From positions 62,001 through 126,000 of the forward strand of contig CAVRXU010000002.1 in NCBI GenBank assembly GCA_963725155.1: a stretch of 64,000 nt of DNA, in the 5' to 3' direction. The DNA is from DATDAH01 sp963725155 (GTDB taxonomy: Bacteria > Actinomycetota > Acidimicrobiia > Acidimicrobiales > DATDAH01). The translations under genes were made by a program, and so were the position numbers. Positions 58,914 to 64,000 of this stretch are shown in pieces. Each line of letters begins with the position of its first letter. Position 1 is the stretch's first letter. The notes beneath the pieces were generated by a model. It worked only from the letters and a program-made list of their open reading frames with translations, had not been told where the DNA came from and ran no database searches.

Positions 58914-59780
58914 TCAGGTCGATGGCGGGACCACGACGACCGGACAGTCGGCGTGGTGGGTGACCTGCAGGCTCGTCGACCCGAGGAACAGGCAGCCGGC
59001 GGCGCTCTGCTGGCGGGAGCCGACCACGATCAGGTCGGCGCCTTCGGCCACGTCGACGACGGCTCGGCCGGCGGAGCCGAGCACGAGCAGCCCCTCGATC
59101 GGCTCGGCCAGGTCACGGTCGTCGGCTCGAGCGATCGCCTCGTCGAGGACCGTGCGGGCGCTCTGCTCGAGGACGTCGGCGCTGGAGATGAGGTAGGCAT
59201 CCATCGGGTTGACGTAGGACGGGTGCCACGCGTGGACGACCTCGACCCGGGAGCGGTGCGCCCGGGCGGCATCGAGGGCCCAGTCCAAGGCCCGCCGAGA
59301 AGTCGTCGATCCGTCGATGCCGACCACGATCCGTCGGATCTCCCTCGGGGGGTCGTCCTGGTCTCTGACGACGGCGACCGGGCACGGGGCGTGGTGCAGG
59401 CAGTGCTGGCTGACCGATCCGACCAGCAGGCCCTTGAAGCCGCCGAGGCCGCGAGCTCCGACGACGAGCAGGTCGGCATCCGCGGCCGCCCGCACCAGCC
59501 CGGGGCCGGCCAGGTCGCTGATCGCCTTGAGCCGGATGTCGGGCGGGACCCCGGTGAGCAGGGCCTTGGCGACCATCTGCTCGAGCTGGGCCAGGGCGTC
59601 GGCGTCGTGGTACTTCGGGTCGAACGGTTCGCCGGGGTCGAGGTGGTGCTGGTCCAGCCAGCCCCACACGAGTGCCGCGGTGAGCACGGCGTCGCGGGCG
59701 GCCGCCTCGCGCACGGCCCAGCGGAGAGCTTCGGCGGCGCCCTCGGACTCGTCGACGCCGACGACGATGTGCATGGTCAT
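58914..59780 (-). CDS. tandem universal stress protein
   Basis: A 288-residue protein with two ATP-binding-type USP domains: MHIVVGVDESEGAAEALRWAV with GARGLGGFKGLLVGSVSQ, and IRRIVVGIDGSTTSRRALDWAL with GSRQQSAAGCLFLGSTSLQ. Both keep the G-x2-G-x9-G(S/T) pattern that binds ATP. This is the layout of M. tuberculosis Rv2623 and Rv2005c. Its ATG overlaps the stop of the upstream FMN-binding protein gene. Confidence 0.9.
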   Translation of the reverse strand: MTMHIVVGVDESEGAAEALRWAVREAAARDAVLTAALVWGWLDQHHLDPGEPFDPKYHDADALAQLEQMVAKALLTGVPPDIRLKAISDLAGPGLVRAAADADLLVVGARGLGGFKGLLVGSVSQHCLHHAPCPVAVVRDQDDPPREIRRIVVGIDGSTTSRRALDWALDAARAHRSRVEVVHAWHPSYVNPMDAYLISSADVLEQSARTVLDEAIARADDRDLAEPIEGLLVLGSAGRAVVDVAEGADLIVVGSRQQSAAGCLFLGSTSLQVTHHADCPVVVVPPST

Positions 59781-60235
59781 TCGAGGGTCTCCAAGTGGGG
59801 CTCGTCGGCGCCTCGGGCGGCGATGGTGTGGATGCGGCGCCCGGTCACCTCGGTCGGGCGGACGCGGACCCAATGGTCCTTCACCCCGGCGGTCCAGAGC
59901 GTGAGGGGAATCGTCGCCAGGCGGGCGCGCTCGTCGGATCGGGTCACGTCGACGGCTCGACCCTTGATCATCACGCTCCAGCCGGTGTGGAACTCCGGAT
60001 CGATGACATCGGCCTCGAACGAGGTCGTCGGGAAGCGTTCGAGGCCCCGCAGCTTGCTGCCGGGAGCAGTGCGGAAGGCGACCGATCGACCGTCCACCAC
60101 GAAGTTGACGGGGTAGACCTCCGGGACACCGTCGACCATGACGGCGATCCGCCCGACCGGGGTCGTCTCGAGCAGCTCCCAACACGTCTCGTCGGAGAGG
60201 TGCTCCATCCAGGTGCGTCCGTCGATGGTCGCCAT
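59777..60235 (-). CDS. pyridoxamine 5'-phosphate oxidase-like FMN-binding split-barrel protein
   Basis: A 152-residue split-barrel protein: ETTPVGRIAVMVDGVPEVYPVNFVVDGRSVAFRTAPGSKLRG, then SFEADVID and GWSVMIKGRAVDV. It probably binds FMN, heme or F420. Homologous proteins occur in the mycobacterial DosR set. It is divergent from a second paralogue at 60334. The sequence GGACCCAATGGTCC inside it (59866-59879) resembles the boxes but is coding. Confidence 0.8.
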   Translation of the reverse strand: MATIDGRTWMEHLSDETCWELLETTPVGRIAVMVDGVPEVYPVNFVVDGRSVAFRTAPGSKLRGLERFPTTSFEADVIDPEFHTGWSVMIKGRAVDVTRSDERARLATIPLTLWTAGVKDHWVRVRPTEVTGRRIHTIAARGADEPHLETLE

Positions 60236-60270
60236 AGGACCACGATCCTGGGTCGGGGCGTCGCGCAGAA

Positions 60271-60284
60271 GGGCCATTGGTCCC
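60271..60284. promoter_or_regulatory. DosR-box-like element between divergent FMN-binding protein genes
   Basis: GGGCCATTGGTCCC reads GGGACCAATGGCCC on the other strand, matching GGGACCAAGGACCC at 55776 in 12 of 14 positions. It begins 36 bp before the leftward start codon, almost the same as the 37 bp at the USP pair, and 50 bp before the rightward ATG. A partial second copy (GGTCCCGTTGGTCC) overlaps it. Confidence 0.6.
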
Positions 60285-60333
60285 GTTGGTCCGGGTCGCT
60301 CGGCCCTCGCGATCGAGGTCAGTGGGGGCGACG

Positions 60334-60777
60334 ATGACCGAAGTGCCGCTTCCCGCGCAGTTCGATCACAGCGGACTCGAGGTGCTGAGCCGCGCGGCGT
60401 GCCTCCGGCTCCTCGCCACGGCCACGCTCGGGCGCATCGGGGTGACCGACGGCGCCCTGCCCACGATCCTGCCCGTGAACTTCGTGTTCGACGGTGACCG
60501 GATCCTCGTGCGCACGAGCGTCGGCACCAAGCTCCACGCCGCCGCGGCCGGGGCCGTGGTCGCGTTCGAAGTCGACGACTTCGACCCGCTGTACCACTCG
60601 GGATGGAGCGTCGTGGTGACGGGCCCCGCCCAGGAGCTCACCGACCCCGATGAGCTCGCCCGTGCGCGCCGGGCCCACCTGCCGCACTGGTCACCGGCCG
60701 ACGGCCACGTGATCGCCATCGACCCGGCCATCGTGTCGGGGCGCCGGATCATCCCCGGCCACCACCTCGGGGGGTGA
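60334..60777 (+). CDS. pyridoxamine 5'-phosphate oxidase-like FMN-binding split-barrel protein
   Basis: A 147-residue paralogue of the divergent gene: RLLATATLGRIGVTDGALPTILPVNFVFDGDRILVRTSVGTKL, VVAFEVDDFDPLYHSGWSVVVTGPAQEL and a final VSGRRI. ATG 60334 is preceded by GGGGG. The next gene's GTG follows its stop after 1 nt, forming an operon. Confidence 0.8.
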   Translation: MTEVPLPAQFDHSGLEVLSRAACLRLLATATLGRIGVTDGALPTILPVNFVFDGDRILVRTSVGTKLHAAAAGAVVAFEVDDFDPLYHSGWSVVVTGPAQELTDPDELARARRAHLPHWSPADGHVIAIDPAIVSGRRIIPGHHLGG

Positions 60778-60778
60778 C

Positions 60779-62227
60779 GTGCGCTACGCCGACGTCGTCG
60801 AGACCCACTCGGCGGCCGTCTTCTTCTTCGGCGATCACGCGTACAAGGTCAAGAAGCCCTTCGACCTCGGGTTCCTGGACTTCACCGAGAGGACCACACG
60901 CGAAGCGATCTGTCACCGAGAGGTCGACCTCAACCGGCGACTGGCTCCCGACATCTACCTCGGCGTCGCCGATGTGACCGACCCCGACGGTGAGATCTGT
61001 GACCACCTCGTGGTCATGCGCCGTCTGCCCGAGGACCGTCGCCTCAGCACGATGATCCGCCGCGGCGAGGACGTCGAACGACCGCTGTGGGCACTCGCCC
61101 ATGACCTCGCCACGTTCCATGCTGGAGGCGCCCGCGGCCCGGCGGCCGATCGACAAGCCGGCATCGACGCCACCCGGGCACGGTGGGTCGCCAACGCGGC
61201 GGTGCTCACCGAGCAGGTCGGCGACGTGTTCGACGACCTCACGGTCGGCCGGGTGCATGGGTTGGCCCACCGCTACCTCGATGGCCGGGCGCCACTGTTC
61301 GACGCGCGGATCGCACGCGGCCGAGCGTGTGACGGTCATGGCGATCTGCTGGCCGACGACATCTTCTGTCTCGACGACGGGCCTCGCGTCTTGGACTGCA
61401 TCGAGTTCGATGACGATCTCCGTCTCGGCGACGCGCTGGCCGACGTCGCCTTCCTGGCCATGGACCTCGACGACCTCGGTCGCCCTGACTTGGCCAGCAG
61501 GTTCCTCGCCGCGTACGCCGAGCACGCGGCCGACACCTGGCCGGCCTCGCTGGCCCATCACCACATCGCCTACCGGGCTCAGGTCCGGGCCAAGGTGACC
61601 GCCATCCGGGCCGGACAAGGTGACGCGGCGTCGGCCGCGCACGCCCGACGGCTGCTCGACTTGGCCCTCGCCCATCTCGAGGCCGGCCGCGTGCGGCTGG
61701 TTCTGGTCGGCGGGCTGCCGGGCACGGGCAAGTCGACGATCTGTGCGGGCATCGCCGAGCAGTTCCCCACGACAGTGCTCCGCTCGGACGTCATCCGCAA
61801 GGAGCTCGTCGGGCTCCCTGCGAACCGGCCCGCCCCCGCGGCCGTCGGCGAGGGCATCTACGACGAAGCCATGACGACCCGCACCTACGAGACCATGCTG
61901 CAGCGCACGAGCGTCGCCCTCGCCCACGGTGAGTCCGTGGTCCTCGACGCCTCGTGGACCGACCCCGCCTGGCGAGCTGCGGCGCGGCGCCGGGCCGACG
62001 CCGCGAGTTCCGACCTCGTCGAGCTCCGCTGCGTGGCCCCGGCCAGGGTGACCGACGAGCGCTTACGCCGGCGGAAGGGCACCGAGGATCCCTCCGATGC
62101 CACGCCCGCCGTGGCCGCGGCGATGACCGACGCGCTGCAGGCGTGGCCCGAAGCGGTCACGATCGACACCAGCGGCAGCGTGGAGGACGCCATCGGGGCG
62201 GCGCTGACCGAGGTCGATCCGACCTGA
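60779..62227 (+). CDS. APH-like phosphotransferase fused to AAA_33 P-loop kinase (Rv2004c-like)
   Basis: A 482-residue fusion. The N-terminal half (about 1-290) resembles aminoglycoside phosphotransferases with H187-G-D189 (DGHGDLLADDIF) and DCIEFDD; the C-terminal half is a P-loop kinase with Walker A GLPGTGKST (312-320), LRSDVIRKEL and DASWTDPAWR. Rv2004c of the DosR regulon has this architecture. Substrates unknown. Confidence 0.88.
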   Translation: MRYADVVETHSAAVFFFGDHAYKVKKPFDLGFLDFTERTTREAICHREVDLNRRLAPDIYLGVADVTDPDGEICDHLVVMRRLPEDRRLSTMIRRGEDVERPLWALAHDLATFHAGGARGPAADRQAGIDATRARWVANAAVLTEQVGDVFDDLTVGRVHGLAHRYLDGRAPLFDARIARGRACDGHGDLLADDIFCLDDGPRVLDCIEFDDDLRLGDALADVAFLAMDLDDLGRPDLASRFLAAYAEHAADTWPASLAHHHIAYRAQVRAKVTAIRAGQGDAASAAHARRLLDLALAHLEAGRVRLVLVGGLPGTGKSTICAGIAEQFPTTVLRSDVIRKELVGLPANRPAPAAVGEGIYDEAMTTRTYETMLQRTSVALAHGESVVLDASWTDPAWRAAARRRADAASSDLVELRCVAPARVTDERLRRRKGTEDPSDATPAVAAAMTDALQAWPEAVTIDTSGSVEDAIGAALTEVDPT

Positions 62228-62252
62228 GCGCTCAGGTGCCGAAGCGCACGGG

Positions 62253-64000
62253 TCACCGATGGACGAGGTCGGGGACCGCGGCCGGCGATGGGTCCCCGAC
62301 GTCCTCACTCGGGTGCGACCGGTCGCTCGCGCTCTGGGTGGCGAGGCCAGGGCCTGCGTCGCGGCGGCGGGCGCGAGAAGCCTTGTGGAGAGCGTCAGCA
62401 AGCAGGACAGCGGGAACGGCGCCGAACACGACGAGGAGCGCCGCTGGTGGCGGGATGGCCTGATCGAGGAGGTCGGCCACCGCCGGGACGGCCAGGAACC
62501 CGGCGAGGGCGAGGAGCTCGACGGCGACCGCGCCCAGGAGCAGCCGATTCGTCGTCCATCCGAGGCGCCACGGCGGCAGCGTGGCGCTGCGGCAGGCGAA
62601 GGCGTTGGCCATCTGCCCGAAGACCACGGCCGCGAAGGCCGCACCGGAGGCGGCCATCAGGGCGTGACCCGTGGGGAAGTCCTCGCCTGGCCGCCAGCCG
62701 GCGACCACCAACGCCGTCACGAAGGCGGTCATCTCGAGCAGGGCCTCCGCCGGGCCGACCACACCGAAGACGCGTCGCAGGAGGGTGGCGTCGATCAGGT
62801 GGCGACCTTCCGGAGGTCGCCGCAGCGCCCGGTCGGTCGGGGGCTCTGCGCCGAGAGCGAGGGCGGGGAGCAGGTCGGTGCCGATGTCGAGGCACAGGAT
62901 CTGGAGGACGCCGAGGGCGAGCGGGAAAGCGCCCCCCGGACAGGCCCACACGACGAACGGCGTGAGCTCGGCGACGTTGTCGGTCAGGTGGTAGGTGAGG
63001 AAGCGGCGGATGTTGCTGAACGTGGCCCGGCCCTGGCCGACTGCGGCCACGATCGTCGCGAAGTCGTCATCGAGCAGGACCAGGTCGGCGGCTTCTCGGG
63101 CCACGTCGGTGCCGGATCGTCCCATGGCGATGCCGATGTCGGCTTCCCGGAGCGCCGGGCCGTCGTTGACCCCGTCGCCGGTCATCGCCACGACGTCGCC
63201 GTGCTCCTGAAGGACCCGGGCGATGCGGAGCTTGTCCTCCGGGGCGACGCGAGCGACCACGACACCGTCGTGGGCCAACAGCACGGCGAGCGCTTCGTCG
63301 TCCTCAGGCAGCTGGTCGCCTTCGAGCGGTGGGGGAGCCGGGGAGGGCGAGACCGACCTGCCCGGCGATGGCGGCGGCGGTCGCGGGATGGTCACCCGTG
63401 AGCATCACCAGCCGGATGCCGGAGGCCCGGCACGCGGCCACGGCGTGCTCCACACCGGTGCGAGGCGGGTCGTGCAGCCCGATCAGGCCGAGGAGGTCGA
63501 GGTGGGCCTCCACCTCGTCGACGCCGCGCCGCTCGTCGACCGACCCCGTGACGGGTCGGGCAGCCACCGCGACGACCCGCAGGCCTCGCTGCGCCATCCC
63601 ATCGACCACCTGATCGGCCCCTTGGGCGTCGAGACAGCGTGGCACCACCGAGTCCGGCGCGCCGAGCACGAACAACTGGTCACCGGTCGAGCACGGAGGA
63701 GCGTCGACGGACCGGGTCGAACGCGATACCGGTGGGCGGCGAGGACCTCCGGTCGGGCCTCACCGCCGGCCAGGCGCCGAGCGAGCGCGTCGAGCGCGGC
63801 CTCCATCGGGTCCCCGACGGGCCGCCAGGTGCCGTCGACGTCGGCGATGCGTCCCTGCACGCAGGCCACCGCGCCGTCGGCGGCCCGGCTGGCCTGAGCG
63901 ATGGCGGTGTGGTCGCCGGTGACCTGCGCGGTGGGGCCGTAGCCCTCAGACCTGAGGGTGACGTTCCCGGCCGGTGTCCACACCTCGACCGCGGTCATCT
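62253..64000 (-). pseudogene. CtpF-like P-type cation ATPase, 3' part, three apparent frame breaks; 5' end outside window
   Basis: From 64000 leftward the minus strand encodes the nucleotide-binding region (GDPMEAALDALARRLAGGE), FVLGAPDSVV, RLVMLTGDHPATAAAIAGQ, hinge MTGDGVNDGPALREADIGIAMG and C-terminal helices. Frame changes are needed near 63722-63726 (extra G), 63682-63687 (extra C) and in the G5 run 63331-63335. From there to the stop at 62253 one frame is intact. The fold resembles CtpF/PacL calcium-type pumps; M. tuberculosis ctpF belongs to the DosR regulon. Either a decaying gene or, more likely, several single-base sequencing errors. Confidence 0.7.

Noticed and set aside
59866..59879. 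GGACCCAATGGTCC as a further DosR-type box
   Set aside because: It lies inside the coding sequence of the FMN-binding protein and not near a start codon; it may be chance.

Overview
The window comes from the chromosomal origin region of a very GC-rich, Gram-positive-type bacterium, almost certainly an actinobacterium (Actinomycetota). The reasons are the strong G/C bias at third codon positions, many GTG/TTG starts, GTGA/ATGA gene overlaps, a gene order shared with mycobacteria and streptomycetes (anti-sigma-like / trxB / trxA / cwlM-like / parB / parA / rsmG / jag / yidC / yidD / rnpA / rpmH // dnaA / dnaN / recF / DUF721 / gyrB / gyrA / DUF3566 / tRNA-Ile), a mycothiol-dependent isomerase-like gene, and WhiG/FliA-type and DosR-type regulators. 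Placement in class Acidimicrobiia is only a guess from overall style; no taxonomic search was possible.

Layout. 0-3.6 kb: end of an anti-sigma-like gene, a small membrane protein, and the thioredoxin system trxB-trxA. Each trx gene has an exact GGAAT-N18-GTT (SigR/SigH-type) promoter, and trxB has an unusual leader built of five copies of its own ribosome-binding-site/start-codon module. A CwlM-like pseudo-amidase follows. 3.8-9.1 kb (minus strand): parB, parA, rsmG, jag, yidC, yidD, rnpA, rpmH, with a large palindrome between rsmG and parA. 9.1-11.4 kb: dnaA and oriC; replication diverges here, as leftward genes read left and rightward genes read right. 11.4-23 kb: dnaN, recF, DUF721, a methyltransferase, an SDR, a YiiX-like protein, gyrB, gyrA, a TadE/VanY fusion, DUF3566, an APH-like kinase and tRNA-Ile with a degenerate copy of its 3' end. 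23-34.6 kb: RidA-like protein, dehydrogenase-like protein, a FliA/WhiG sigma factor with a matching promoter, an ECF sigma/anti-sigma pair, a cation/proton antiporter in an operon with a Rieske-thiamine-diphosphate enzyme fusion, flavodoxin, HisN-like phosphatase and a P450. 34.7-45.5 kb: HAD and metallo-beta-lactamase proteins, SHOCT membrane protein, MgtE-like transporter, then lipid/CoA genes (OB-fold/thiolase pair, FadE34-like double acyl-CoA dehydrogenase with a frame break, enoyl-CoA hydratase), VOC, hydrolase, MOSC and gene remnants. 45.6-54.5 kb: a complete potassium system (KdpE/KdpD, KdpF-A-B-C) with an extra small membrane gene and a separate DUF4118 protein.

54.8-64 kb is the most system-like block. 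It holds three tandem universal stress proteins (one carrying an N-terminal classical C2H2 zinc finger), a response regulator strikingly like mycobacterial DosR/DevR, a PAS-PAS histidine kinase, two FMN-binding split-barrel proteins, an APH/AAA fusion like Rv2004c and a P-type ATPase like CtpF. All are families found in the M. tuberculosis dormancy (DosR) regulon. Both divergent promoter regions in the block share a palindromic element close to GGGACCAAKGRCCC at almost the same distance from the leftward start codons. I read this as a hypoxia/redox dormancy island with its own two-component system; that is an inference.

Caution: several apparent frame breaks (acyl-CoA dehydrogenase, three in the P-type ATPase, one small membrane gene) are single-base indels and may be sequencing or assembly errors.
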